Positions 12,201 to 24,514 of a stretch of DNA of 64,000 nucleotides are shown piece after piece. Position 1 is the stretch's first letter. The number at the start of each line of letters is the position of its first letter. Below the pieces are notes generated by a model, which saw only the letters and a program-made list of their open reading frames with translations, did not search any database and had not been told where the DNA came from. Origin of the DNA: Tetradesmus obliquus (taxonomy: Eukaryota; Chlorophyta; Chlorophyceae; Sphaeropleales; Scenedesmaceae); NCBI GenBank assembly GCA_030272155.1, contig CP126193.1, positions 5,084,001 to 5,148,000 of the forward strand, in the 5' to 3' direction. Both the position numbers and the translations under genes were made by a program.

Positions 12201-13966
12201 CGCCAAACACTAAATCTACACTCGGCACAAACTCCGGCGGCGGCTGCGGCGCCAGCGCTGCTGCCCTGTCCTGCTGCTGCTGCTGCTTGTGCCTGCCAGC
12301 GCGGTCTTTGTGTGAGCCGGCTGCCTGCTGCTGCGTGTCCTCCTGTGTTTTGAAGTGGGCTTTGGATGGCAGCGTGAGCAGGCAGCTGATGGCTGCCTTG
12401 TGGTTGCCCACCAGCTTGCCAATCACCTGCAGGGCAGCAGCAGCAGCAGCAGAAGCGCACAGTTGAAGAGGCACATCACTTGCGGTCACCAGCAGTGCTG
12501 CATGGCAGACATGGCCGTACGCACTGCAGCATCAGCAGAGCACTGCCAGAAGCCTCTGCTACGGGTGCTGCCTGCTGCTGCTGCGATTGCCAACAGGTGA
12601 CAAGCACAAGCTACTGCTGGTGACTCTGCTCTTGCAGGACGATGCTCCTGCACTGCTGCTGCTCCACTCCACGCACCCGCAGCGTGGCCAGGTGCAGCAG
12701 CCGCACCGCGCCATCCGAGCAGCCTATGGCCAGCACAGGTGACGTCATTAGGCTGTTGGCGTCAGGCTGCCCGCCAGGTGCGTGCTTGCCGCCACGGAAC
12801 AGGAAGCTCACGCAGGTGGGCGACTTGCCGTCAAGTGCTGCACGCGGCACCTCATACGGCTTGCGCGTGTTGAGGTCGTGCAGCAGCACCTTGTTCTCAC
12901 ACACCACAACCAGCAGCCTGCGCAAGTGCATGTGCAAGCAATTCAGCTGCATCAATGGAGGTGCTCGCAGCAGCTGCTGTGTGCACATGGCTGGTGTCTG
13001 GTGCAGCAGCACATGCCTGCTGCTGCACCTGGCGCCTTGCAAGTAACGCGGCTGTGTTGCTGCCATCCACTGTCATCCCTGCAATCCTCTGCAGCAGCTG
13101 CTGGGGAGCTGGCGTTGCCTGCCCTGCCTGCATCGCACCTGGTGCCATCCAGTGCGTGCACGTTCACTGCATCGGGCCTGTTGGTGCTGTTGCCGTTGAC
13201 CATGGCATGCTGCGTTGCTGTCTGCCAGTAGGCCACCTCTGGGTCCAGGAATGCCACCTGGCGCACTTTGCCTGAGGCTGTGCGCGAGGGTGCATAGCTG
13301 AGCGCTGAAGGGTTGCTGATGAAGGCAGGGTCCTTGGCTGGCACTGTGTTTATGGCTGCCTCCATCGAGCCCTCATCATCTGCGCCGCCCAGCTGCAGCT
13401 CATGCAGCGCCTGCAGCAGCAGCAGCACACCGCAATAGCAAACCAACTATGCACAGAACAGGTGCTGGGCGTGTCTGGGGCAAAGACGAGCAGCCGGCAA
13501 GTGTGAAACAACAGCACTGTCTGATGGGTCCTGTGTTGGAGGTGGGTAAGTCACTCATTTCCAGGCAAACCAGCTAGCAACTAGCGCCAGATGCATGCTG
13601 ATGCTGAAGGCAGCAGTACAGTACAGATGTTGCTGTTCTGCCTGGGCGAGCTATGCAGTGGAGCATGCCAAGGCAACGTCAACAGAACATAAACAAATAT
13701 GTTCACCTGTTGTGTCGTCCAGTCCCACACCCGCACATTGTCTGCTTTGTCTGCAAAGGCTATCCAGGGCTGCACTGGGTGAAACTCTACCAGCTTCACC
13801 TGAACATCACAACGCAAGGTCAATGCGTCGTAAAAGCATCGACAATCAGCTGATCACGGGAAATCTGCACCCCAGTCTGCATCAATGCTTGGCACTTGCT
13901 GATCCAACCAACAGCTCCAGACCCCACCTTATCACGGGTGCCTGAGAAGCCCCGCAGCTGCAACAT
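6273..13966 (-). CDS. TWD40-2-like WD40 subunit of the TPLATE/TSET endocytic complex
   Basis: Seventeen exons (minus): 13966-13928, 13799-13707, 13410-13139, 12917-12677, 12426-12024, 11791-11686, 11476-11337, 11149-10887, 10642-10413, 10187-9992, 9785-9636, 9332-9036, 8784-8589, 8351-8151, 7790-7191, 6932-6741, 6475-6273; all phases agree, 1273 residues. The start MLQLRGFSGTRDK, then HPVQPWIAFADKADNVRVWDW, matches the opening of plant TWD40-2 (MLRLRAFRP.., HPTHPW..ADASDRVSVWNW). Further matches run in order: VVVCENKVLLHDL, a repeat ending AGSDHRLAAWD, SYVGHMGDAVWVVN, HGGPLLGIAMK, AWDPTLRYLALAY, QLYIATPTSV, LWLVNCLGQ..LDHPG and a helical solenoid rich in small residues. In plants TWD40-2 is part of the eight-subunit TPLATE complex, an adaptor at sites of clathrin-mediated endocytosis; TSET is its ancient relative. 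Ala-rich inserts interrupt the propellers. Identity is from remembered family sequence, not a search. Confidence 0.85.
9336..9392. repeat. Interrupted (CAG)n tract at an intron 3' end
   Basis: CAG on plus, so CTG in the TWD40-2 transcript, with one CGG interruption. It lies directly against the acceptor of the exon that starts at 9332, filling the position of the pyrimidine tract. Confidence 0.85.
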
Positions 13967-14202
13967 CTTGGAGCTCCACGGGACTAGCTAGCTCATTACG
14001 GTAACCTATTACGGGATGCCCGCCTCTTCATGCTGCAACTGAGGATTGCTGATCAGCACTACTACAGTTGCATGCCATCACCCTTGCTCTTGAATTTGGG
14101 CAGGGCACCTCAACGCATGCAGACGTGCCTGGCTGCTGTGCACCTGCAACTTCTGCAAGTTTTCAGGGGCTGCTGCGTGACAGGCGTTTGGGTTAGCAAC
14201 AT

Positions 14203-14267
14203 GTGTTACATGCCTGCAGCTGACACCAGCATAACACGTGTTACATGACTGCAGCTGACACCAGCAT
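14203..14267. repeat. Two 30-bp direct repeats with embedded TGTAA (minus)
   Basis: Units 14203-14232 and 14238-14267 differ at one base and are separated by 5 bp. Each contains TTACA, that is TGTAA on the minus strand, and each also contains a CTGCAGCTG core. They sit between the P4-ATPase stop (14857) and the TWD40-2 start, about 600 nt past the stop. They could be duplicated poly(A) signals of the P4-ATPase or part of the TWD40-2 promoter. Confidence 0.7.
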
Positions 14268-14856
14268 GCTGCAGGTATTGATGTCGTTGCAATAACCGCC
14301 AGTACTGCACAGCTTGCGCTTGTCAATAAGCCACGGGCTTGCCAAACACTGCTGGCAGCACAACAAAACATGTAACTCTTGTCAGGATCTGGGGTTGCTT
14401 CACTTCAGCCCTTCCTTGACACAACATTACCCCAACAGGTTGAGGTGGTGGCTGGTGTGCACGCAGCTGCAAGCTGCAGCTGTGCATAACCAACACAACG
14501 CACTCCGCCTTAATATTATGAACAAGCCTGTCCTGAGACACAAGCACAAACATTACTCCCACATTGTAGAATCGATCGTGCACACAACACTTTGACACCT
14601 GTGCAGACAAAATCATTTGCTTCCAGCTGCTGTATGTTGAGCAGAGCATGTTGCAGCCTCATGCATGCCACAGCAAACCCCAACCTTGATATTACTTGGA
14701 GACCATAATGCAAGTATGTTGTCACAAAAAGTTTTGGCGTGCACGATCCTGACTGGCTCAAAGCACATCACAAATCCACATCCACCTGTCATGCACCCTC
14801 AGCATGCTGCGACTGAAAGAATTCCCCTGTCACCAGTGTATGTGCACTGCCGCCCA

Positions 14857-17800
14857 TCACCCGCCCCGCTTGCGCTGGCTCTTGCTGCTGCTGGGCCGTT
14901 GCAGTGCAGCAGTGTACAGCTGCAGCATGTCAGGGTCGTCATTGCCCTGCGGCTGTTCGCTGCTGCTTGCTGCCCCTGCCTGTGCATCATCATCCACTGC
15001 TGCTGCTGCCACACTCACGACAGGCAACCGCCCAAGACGTGAAGATTGCCCAGCCTGGCCATGCTGCTGCCCAGAGCTGCTGCTTGCAGCGCCAGCTGCA
15101 CTATGCTGCACCTGCTGCTGCTCGGGCGACCTGGGCCGTGCCCCGCCAAACTCGCCTGCGACCTGCGGCAAGCTGTCCGCGCTGCCACGGCTAGCTGCTG
15201 AGGCCCCGCCTGGCGATCCACCCGGCTCAAGCGAGCTTCGCCGTGAGCTGCCACCGCTGCTGCCCGCTCTTAGCCTGCAGAGGTCGAGAGGAACAGAAAC
15301 AAGGTTACACGATGTGTTGTATGTGATGACACCACCAGACTAATCCACGACATCCCAGCCTCTGCCAGACCCTGAGTGGCATGCAAGGGGACGATAGACA
15401 GCCAAGCTGGCTACCGCACCCCCACCAGCTCCAACACCACAGTGCAAGAGCCACGCCCTGGCAACGCTCCAGCCAGCCTGCCAGCCTCACCTGTGCAAGC
15501 TGCCTATGCTGAGGCTGCTGAGCTGGCTGTCCTTGCGCCTGTGCCGCCGCGGGTCCTGGCTGAACGCCAGCTCCAGGTTGGCCAGCACGGGGTTGGTCAC
15601 AAAGCCCTCCACAGGCGGCACAGCCTCGCCAGCACCGCTCGCAACCGTGCCAGTCAATGAGCCGCCAGTGAGGCTGCCGGCAGGGCCGTGCAGCGCAGCT
15701 TGCAGCATCGAGGCGCGCGGCGAGCTGCCGCCGTCCCCAGCCTCCGCTGTCATGCTGACGAAGCCGCCAGGCAGGGCGCTCATGCCCAGCGCAGCGGGGC
15801 CGGAGGCAGTGCCCGTGAGGGATGTGACTGAGTTGCGGCCAAATAGGCCGCCTGTCGCGCTGTGTGTGGCGACTGGCAAGCTGCCTGTGCCGCTTATCAA
15901 CGAGTTGCCGGATGCACGGTGGAAGATCTGGCCGATCACACTGCCATGGCCCGGGGCGTTGCTAACGAATGACTGCCCATGCGGCGCAGGCACCATGTCG
16001 CCAGACGCGGAGATGCTGTAGCCAACCTGCAGCAGCAGTGCACACAGCAGCTAGCGCATCAACCTTTGCAAGACATGTATCAATGCCAGTCAGCATAACA
16101 GTTCATCTATACATGCTGCCTGCTAAGGGCCACAGCAATCCTGCAACCCTGATGGCGCCGTTCAACGGGCACACCTCTACATACCGCGCCACCCGCAACT
16201 CCAGCCTAGTTCAACATGTGTTGCCCAGGCTGCCTTTCCATGATCCGCGCACAACCCTGCACCCACCTGCGTGGCTGCATTGCGCAGCTCGTTGATGTCA
16301 AACACTCTGCTCTGCGTGTTGTAGGGCGGCACGAAGCCCTTGTGCCGCCCGCGCGCGCCCGTGGTCTGCCGCAGCACCTTGCGCTGCACCAGGCGCGAGG
16401 CGCGCGCCATGATGCCCTTGATCTGCGCCTTGCTGCGGCCCAGGTTGCGCTCGTCCGCATAGTCCTCCAGGTCGATGTCCTCGCCGCGCTTCTGGCGCTC
16501 CACGATCTCCTGTACCAGCTGGTAGCGTGCGGGGCGCAGGTGCCTGCAGGAAGCCAATGGAGCGTGCGTTGCAGCAGCACGCAAGGAAACTAAACAACAC
16601 AGTGCTGTGGCTGATCCCAGCATCTGCATGATCATTACTGACTGTCACCTGCAGCCAGCCCCACCACACTGCCACCACCACAAAGTGCACCAATGCAACT
16701 ACTTCCAGGCAGCTAAAAGAAATGTTTGCAACTGTTACGCACCGCTTGAGCGCTCTGAAGAAGAACACCGGCAGCAGGCACGCCAGCGGCACCACAAAGA
16801 TGGTGAGCCAGTAGTTTGGCGAAGCTGCTATGCTGTCAAAAGCGCGATGCAGATCTGATGACAGCCGGATGGGGAAAGCTCCGTACGCGATGAGGAACAG
16901 GAACCACAGCACTGCGTGCATTCAAGCCCAGCAGAAGCAGAGTGTGAGATGGGCACATTTATCGCCGCTGGTTGACAGATATGCAATGCTGCTGTGCATT
17001 TAGTCGCTCAAGGCGGCGGCATTCAGTCACACAGGGTGAAGCTACACAGGTGAGTCGCATAAGTGCTTGGCCTGTGCGTGCAGGATCTTTTTAGCAGGTC
17101 ACACAGCAGCCCGTTACAGAAGCACATGGAGCGCCACTCACGTATCGACCCCCAGATGGACAAATGGTGCATCCAGGTCCACTGGTCGATGACCATGCCC
17201 AGCTGCAGGTGCACTGTGATGACCACTGTGGTGAACATCAGCAGGCCGTTCTGCTGCAGCGACCAGATTGCGCCATAGTGCCTGTCGCTCTCCTGGCTGT
17301 CCGACCCCACCAGCACCATCGCCACAGTCATCGCGGCGTGCAGCAGCGCCATACCCAGCCAGCCCACAATGGCGGGCAGGTCAAAATACAAGTTCTGCTG
17401 GCCTGCAGCAACATAAGAAAGCACACAAGATGGTTGCGCTAACAATCAGGGCTAAAGAAAACAGAAAGGCAGTGATTCACAAACCACAGCAGTCACTGCA
17501 GGCTGCAGCTTGCACACAGCAACAGGGCACTGTGGTGCTGGAGCTGCTGCGCGGGCACTACCACCCGCCCTGGCTGCTCACCCTCGTGGTAGAGGAATGG
17601 GAAGCGCAGCCCCAGGTCCTTGTCCAGGTCCCGGTCGAACCAGCCCACCACCAGCGGCGCGGCAGCTGTGAACACCACGTTGAACAGCGTCATGTAGAAG
17701 TCGTTGTAGATGGGCTGCCCGCTGAACAGTGCGAATGCGTTGTAGATGAAGATGGTGCTGCCGTAGAAGAGGTTCTTGTAGAAGAAGAAGGAGATCATGC

Positions 17801-20800
17801 GCGTAATGCGCTTGTAGCTCAAGCGGCCGTGCACCAGCAGCAGCGGGGTGAGGAAGCGGAACTGCGCAATGGCGAAGTCCGAGGCCATGGTGGCCTGCAT
17901 GCCCTCCTGGCCGCTGATGCCCACGCCTGCAGGGCAGAGAAGGTTGACAACACTTGAGCAGAACTGGCTGTTGAAGATGCTTGATGCTTGTACCATTGAT
18001 GCCAGCAGCTGGCAAAGTTGTAGCAGCACATGACCAAGACACTGGCAGTGACAGCAGCTGTGGACAGGCGAGTGCCAAAGCTCGTTCAAGACTGGGCTCT
18101 CACCTATGTGCGCCTTCTGGATCATGCCCACGTCATTTGCACCATCCCCAATTGCTAGTGTTGTGTCGCCCCAGGTCTTGACCAGCGCAGTTACCTGCGC
18201 CTTCTGCAGCGGCGACACGCGGCAGCACAGCACTGCCGCACACTTGATGCCAACCTGCAGAGAAGCAGCAGCAGGCAGCTTGGTCATGCAAATGCATTGA
18301 TGTTGCAAGCTGTTGCTGTTGGGGGAAACCAAAATCATATACATATGGGACTCATGCTGAGCACCCTGGTATTCTGTTCTGAGCATGTCCAGGTGCAGCG
18401 CAGCAACGGTGCATAGCATGCTCCCAGAAGTCCAATGCCCCGCACCAGCACAGCAGCAGCCACGCACCATGAGGAACTGCTGCCGCAGCCGCGGGCTGAG
18501 CGCGTACAGCAGCGCCTTGCCGTCAATGACCAGCGCGTACTGCATGCCTATGTTGGCTGCCGCGTCCTCCTCCATGGTGCGCGCCACCTTGTTCAGCTGG
18601 CTCTCCAGCCGCTCCACTGACAGCTGTGTGGCCTCCTCCATCTGTCAGGCGCATGCAGCCGGGGATGGGGCGGGAGGCAGGCACAGCACACAGCAACATC
18701 AATCGCTGACAGCCTAGGATCTGCTGCTTTATTGCATGTGCCTCCTCCTCACAATATTGCACAGTGGTTGGCCGATGATCAGCAGACATGAAAGGCCCAC
18801 ACAGCTGAATGTGGCGGTACTAGGTGAGCAGCATATTGATTAGGAAAATGCTGCCTGTGACCAACGCTAATATGCCAGCAGCCATGCACAGCACGGATCC
18901 TGTCACTCACGCGGCCCTCAGCCTCCAGCAGATCCACGTCAGCGCAGGAGCCCGTCAGCTGGAACTGCGTCATCTCGTCAGTGATGAGGCTGCACGCGTA
19001 GCCGATGTTGATGGCGGTCTCCTGCGTAGCCGTCAGCAGCAGCAAGTCACGCGGCATTACCATCACAAGCTGCTGCAACCATGGCTCCAGACACATGCAA
19101 GAGACCCGCTGCCAGTTTGTGGATGACAAAGGATAAAAGGCAGCGGTAGCTGAGAGTGGGCGTGCATGAATGAGCATGTGCTCTACCAGTGCAATGCCTG
19201 CCGGCATGCTCACCATCTTGTCGCCCGTGAGCACCCACAGGCGGATGCCTGCCTGCGCCAGCGTCTTGATGCACTGAGGCACGCCCTCCTGCAGCTTGTC
19301 CTCAATGGCTGTGCAGCCCAGCAGGCGCAGGTTCTTCTCAACCTGCTCGCCCACGGCGTCAACCTTGGCGGCGCGGTCCACCATGGACAGCTTGGCCTCA
19401 ATGAAGCGCTCGTTCCACCTGATGTGGCAGCAGCAGGCCAGGCCAAACTTGCGGCGTCAGCTACGACTGACTCAACCAACACAGCATCTCACACACATCA
19501 ACATGCACAGCAAACTGCACATCCATATGCTCCTCGGCTGCAATTGCTTGCTGGTAGTATGCAGCCGTGCGACATGGCAGCATGCCAAGCACCCTCATGT
19601 GCAGTGCCAGCCACTGTGCGCTCTCCGTGGTGCACACTCCTGCAAGCTGACACAACACCTGTGTCACACGTATCCACAGGGCAGCCGCCCGCAGTCATGA
19701 CACTCACTCGTCGTAGAACCTCGGGTCCAGCTCGGTGTATGCCAAGCACAGCGTGCGCAGCCCAGCGCTGCCAAACTCCTCCATGTGCTGCAGCGTGACC
19801 TCCTTCAGCTGGTCGTTCAGGGGGTGCTTCCTGTCCAGACGCTCGTAGATAACGGTGTCAGCGCCCTGCGGGTGGCAGCAACACAGAAACTCAGTGCTGA
19901 GCTGCATGAGTTGACCACAGCACCAATTCAGCAATGCGACAGCGCAGCGCAACACCATGCATAATGTAAAGGCATCAGGCATGTGCAACGCGTTGAGCAT
20001 GCAGGTCGGGCAAAACCTCTGCAAGCTGCAGCCACGCCGCCCACGCACCTTGCAGTACAGGATGATCTTGTTCTCTGGCGTGCGGATGATGACGCTCATG
20101 CGCTTGCGCGTGCTGTTGAACTCCAGGATGTTGAGGATCTCGTACTCCGTCTCGCGCGTGCAGTCTGGCAGCCGCTCGCGCAGCGTGATGATGGTGTTGG
20201 TGCGCTTCACCAGAAAGAAGCCAAACACCTTGGCCGCCACCACAAGCGCGGCCTCATCAGGCGACTCAGCCTCGTAGCGGATCTGCTCAGGTATGGGCGG
20301 CCCTGCAGTGGGTTTGCAGAGACAGTACAGGTACAGCAGAGACAGTAAAGATACAGCATCAGCTACCATGCCTGTCTGAGTGTGCTGTCATTCAGATGGC
20401 AGTCCAGCTGGTGGCTGGCTCATGCACTTACTTTGTGCTTGTTTCCAATCCTACAAGCAGCTGCTGCACACGAAGTACTCCTGCAGGTGGACGCTCAGTT
20501 GCTGTGCTCGCACCCTCTGGTATCACAGTGTGACAAAGCGCCAGCAGCCTGAAGAACTGGCAGGTCAGCTCCGTGTTGGGCTGTTTGGACCACTCCAGCC
20601 CCATCAGCCTGTCATCGTAAAAGTTGAAGAAGGGCTCCCGGAACTTGTTGTCTGTCTCCTCATCAGCCACATCCAGCTTTAGGCCGCGCCTGGGGTGGCA
20701 GGCAGCAGCAGCAAATGCAACACGGGTAAGCACAAGGGTGGGTTTGGTCTTGCAGGAAACTTGACGTTTGATCAGTTGCCATCATACTTGCTGTGCAGGC

Positions 20801-23773
20801 TTGTCCACACCAACAGGGTGTATGCAAGCAGTGCCCAGCATGGCTACTATAATTTGCACCACATCCTGCCTGAAAAGCAGCACAGCTCTGCTTTTGAGTG
20901 CAGCAAGGGTGCTGCCGCTCACCGCTCTGCATTGTTGCGCTCGATCTCTGTCACGCCCGCGCCGTACGCCACGCCGCCGATCGAGCACTTGAAGAACTCC
21001 ATCACGTTGCGCGTGAGCGTGCCCGTCTTGTCCGACAGGATGGTGTTCACCATGCCCAGCTCCTCGTTGAGGTTGCTGGTGCGCGCAACAGCGGGTGTGT
21101 CTGTGTCGGGGTGGTACATGGAGCGGTCTAGCCCGATGAAGCACATGGACTGCACCACCTTGACCATCTCGATGGACACGTACAGCGCAATGGGGATGAG
21201 GTAGCCTGCAGAGGAGGAGGAGCAAACATAACAGACAGGGAAAACGAGTGAAGTCGTTTGTCAGGAACTTCAGCAGATCAGCAGATCCAGTGTATGGCAA
21301 ACATCAGTGCTGCAGCTGACACCAGCGCATGCGTGAATGGGTGGTGCCGCGCCGTACAACAGCACCGCTGCTCACCGTACAGGATGAAAGCTGTGATGAA
21401 GTTGGTGACTGCCACCACTCCAGGCTTGCTGCCGTCGTACTCGCGCGGCAGCGAAGTGTTGCCGCCCAGGTACCAGTGGTCCGGCATGTAGCGCGCCGTC
21501 CACCACGCGAAGTAGATGCAGCCTGTGAGGCACATGCTGAACAGCAGGCCGAACATGAAGAAGATGATGCGGTCCACGGTGCGCTCGATGCGGCTGCGCT
21601 TGGAGGGCGGCTGCGTGGAGTTCATGAAGATCTTGGTGTCGTGGCCTGCAGCAGCATGAGCTGCCTGTCAGTTGATCGCGGGATGCATGTACAATGGCTA
21701 CAATCATGCAGAGGCATGCCAGCTTGAAGGTGCACTGCGATGTTTATTATTATTTGTTTGCCGGCGGGCAGAGGCAGCCATATTCAGACGATGCTGAGAG
21801 CACGTGCAAGCAAAGCAAGCCCTGTTGATTGGCTGAAGCATCAACTCTTGTCCTGGTTGCCTGCCAGCCACCCACCTGCGTAGATCACCAGCCCATAGAT
21901 GCGGTGCGTGTTGCACAGGCTGCATCCCCGCAGCAGCATTGCTGCCGGCGACAGCGGCAGCATGCATGGCGCCTGCACCAGCGGCGGCATGGCCTCAAAC
22001 TTGCCGGTGAACTGGTACAGCCGGCTGTTGGGCGGCTCGCACGTCACGCTGCCTGCAAAGTGGCCTATGCTGTGGTGGCGCAGGTCCTTGGTCTCGTCCA
22101 GCGCCTTCTTGATTTTGAGGTTCGTCTCGCCGTCCAGCTGCATGGTCTCAATGTAGCAGATGCCCTCCTCATTCTCTGCTGACAGGAACAGCAGGTCCGC
22201 GGGGAAGTTCTCGCCCTTGTGCACGATGATGATGTCGCCGACGTGGATGTCGCGCCACGTGCGCGTCTCAAACTGGCCCACGTCGGTGTTGAACACCTGC
22301 GGGTGGGCAGCAACGCAGTGCCAGGCACAACCCCAGCAGCAAAATAGTTTAGCAGTTGCAGGACATAGGGGTTGGCAGGTATGCGCCCCTTGGTGCAGGC
22401 CGCCATCACAGAGCGTTATGGCAGTCGCCATGGCCAGCATGGCCAAACACACGTAGCTGCTGGTGGTGGTGCTGTAACTAGTGAATAAGCAGACAACATA
22501 GCTTAGGGAACTGACAAACACAACCAGACTGTTTTTTATAGCTGCGTGAATAATGTCTGCACTGCAGCATCATGTACCCACTGCTTCTGGGTTGGCATCT
22601 GCACTGCTGTCCTTGTGCTGTGCATCCAGTCAACACCAAAGCAAGCGTCATGGAGCTGCCACACTTTGCGCTGCTGCAAAGTGAGCATACATTTTGTAAG
22701 AGCCCAGCTTATACCAATTCCAATGCAGCGCCACCATCACGCTGCTGGGCTGTGTGCATCTGCTGATCCTCAGGCGATGCTTGCAGGAACAGCTGCTGCG
22801 CAGCTGCTGCCCACGCCTGAGCGGAGCTGCCTGCATGTGCTTGCGCTGTTGCTGACCTGCACTTTGCGGTTGTTGACCTCCACGTCCTGCTTGTGCCGTC
22901 TATAGTCCTCAACTGCCTCTTTGATCATGGCTGCACCCAGCACAATCCCCAGCGGCAGGAATGTCGTCCATGGCCTGCAAGCAACAAACACACACTTGTC
23001 GTTTGGTCACAATGTGTTGATTGTACGGAACTGTGCTTAAGACGCCATTCTATGGCAGTGCTTTTCTGCAGTGGCACCTGCAACCACAAGCAGTAGCTTG
23101 TACTGCTACTGCCCCTAGGATGTCCACGATGTCAAAAATCACACCGCTGCACAGCTGCTGCTTCCAAATACATCTATTTGTGCTGGTAACACTGCTCTAC
23201 AGGCGAAGACATGTTGCCAGGACATATAAGTGACATGTACAAACTAGTGCTGCTTTGCTTTGGACAAATAACTGTGCAGCATAGGCATGCCAAGGACATG
23301 GTGCTAGGGCTTGCTGCGCGGTGCTGCGACTGCCAGTGAACACGCCAGTCGCCATGGGAGCCCTGCTCGCAGACTTTCACTGCAGCATACGCGTTGTCTC
23401 ACCTGACTGGGCTGTACGGTGTCAGCGAAAGCGCAGCTACCAGCGTGAAGTAGATGTTTGCCACGCGCCTGCAGTACACACAACCAGGAGGTCACAACTT
23501 CTATGCTGTCATGCCTTGCCAGCTGCTGCAGGGTACGCATGGGTCCAAAGCCTACCTGTACTGCTCAAACAAAGACTTGGGTATGAATGTGAGCAGGCTG
23601 TACTTGGTTGTGGTTGTTTTGTTGCCTGCGTAGCTCTTCTCCAGCGCATGCAGCTTGTGTTGCTGCTCTGGAGGGAACTGGACCACCCTGTCTGGCACTA
23701 CATGGTGCCTTACACTCCATGCTTTTAGCCACGAACAGCCAAAAGGCTGTATACTTTTCACGTCAGGAGGCAT
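14857..23773 (-). CDS. P4-type ATPase, phospholipid flippase (ALA/Drs2-like)
   Basis: Nineteen exons (minus): 23773-23556, 23468-23403, 22974-22857, 22296-21876, 21645-21376, 21205-20923, 20689-20514, 20302-20049, 19865-19708, 19418-19214, 19021-18911, 18641-18468, 18254-18104, 17926-17582, 17402-17142, 16911-16743, 16543-16267, 16026-15491, 15274-14857; 1536 residues. Visible hallmarks: N-terminal [33 protein letters not shown] (DGET 189-192) in the actuator; catalytic [10 protein letters not shown] with D423; [17 protein letters not shown] in the nucleotide-binding domain; [36 protein letters not shown] (GDGAND 854-859); then [14 protein letters not shown] and six C-terminal membrane spans. 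The family flips aminophospholipids to the cytosolic leaflet of Golgi, endosome or plasma membrane, usually with a CDC50/ALIS partner (not in this window). About 410 residues follow the last span, rich in Ser, Gly and Ala; this tail is long for the family. Confidence 0.95.
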
Positions 23774-24514
23774 GGCACTGAGGTTTGGCCCGCTACAGTA
23801 AGCTGATGCTGCACTGCCTGTTCTCCTGCTGCCACATGCCGGTCCAAGAACCTGGCACGGTCACAAACGTCAAACGGCGTAGTTCAAAAGTATCAACGAT
23901 CGCTTACAGACAAGTCAGTCGACACGAGTAGTACTTTTGAAGTTCTACGCAGCAAGGAATCTGTGTGAGTTTGCTGCACGTCGAATACAGATGCCAATAA
24001 TTGACTGCGAAGGCCAAGTGCGTTGCGAAAAGCACACTGGTTTAGGACGTCAGACGTCTAGGGCTGTATGTGGGAGTGTAGTTTTGGACTCCTTGACCAC
24101 TCCCTCTTCAACTCTGCCAGCTATGACATGAAAGCAGGGGCCAAAATCTACATTTCAAAATATAATCGAAGCATTGAGACGGCGATCGGCGCCTGCAAGC
24201 CACATGTTATGGACGTCACGCGCCGTGTCAGTGTCCCTTGTTTGCAACAGTCTAATGATGGCAGCAGCAGTGCCCACCCAGGTACCCCAGCCACTGCAAG
24301 CTGTCCCAACATCTCTAACTTTCCCTTCAGTAAGTCAGCGGCAGTACATGTATGTATACACTGCATGCGGCTGCAATCTGGCTGGCAGCAGTAATTGACA
24401 TGCTGCAACGCCAGCATCACACGACACAACTCTGCTCTGCAGCTTGGTTTACCTGCCATTCATGAAGCAAACAACCATACGTATCAGTTTCCTTTGCAAC
24501 ACGCACCAGCGACA
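23774..24514. promoter_or_regulatory. Spacer: P4-ATPase promoter side and reductase 3' UTR
   Basis: 741 bp with lower GC than the genes. A TGTAA on minus at 23908-23904 could end the reductase transcript, though that would give a 3' UTR of about 600 nt. No ORF with family similarity and no RNA gene was seen. Its left part is expected to carry the P4-ATPase promoter. Confidence 0.4.
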
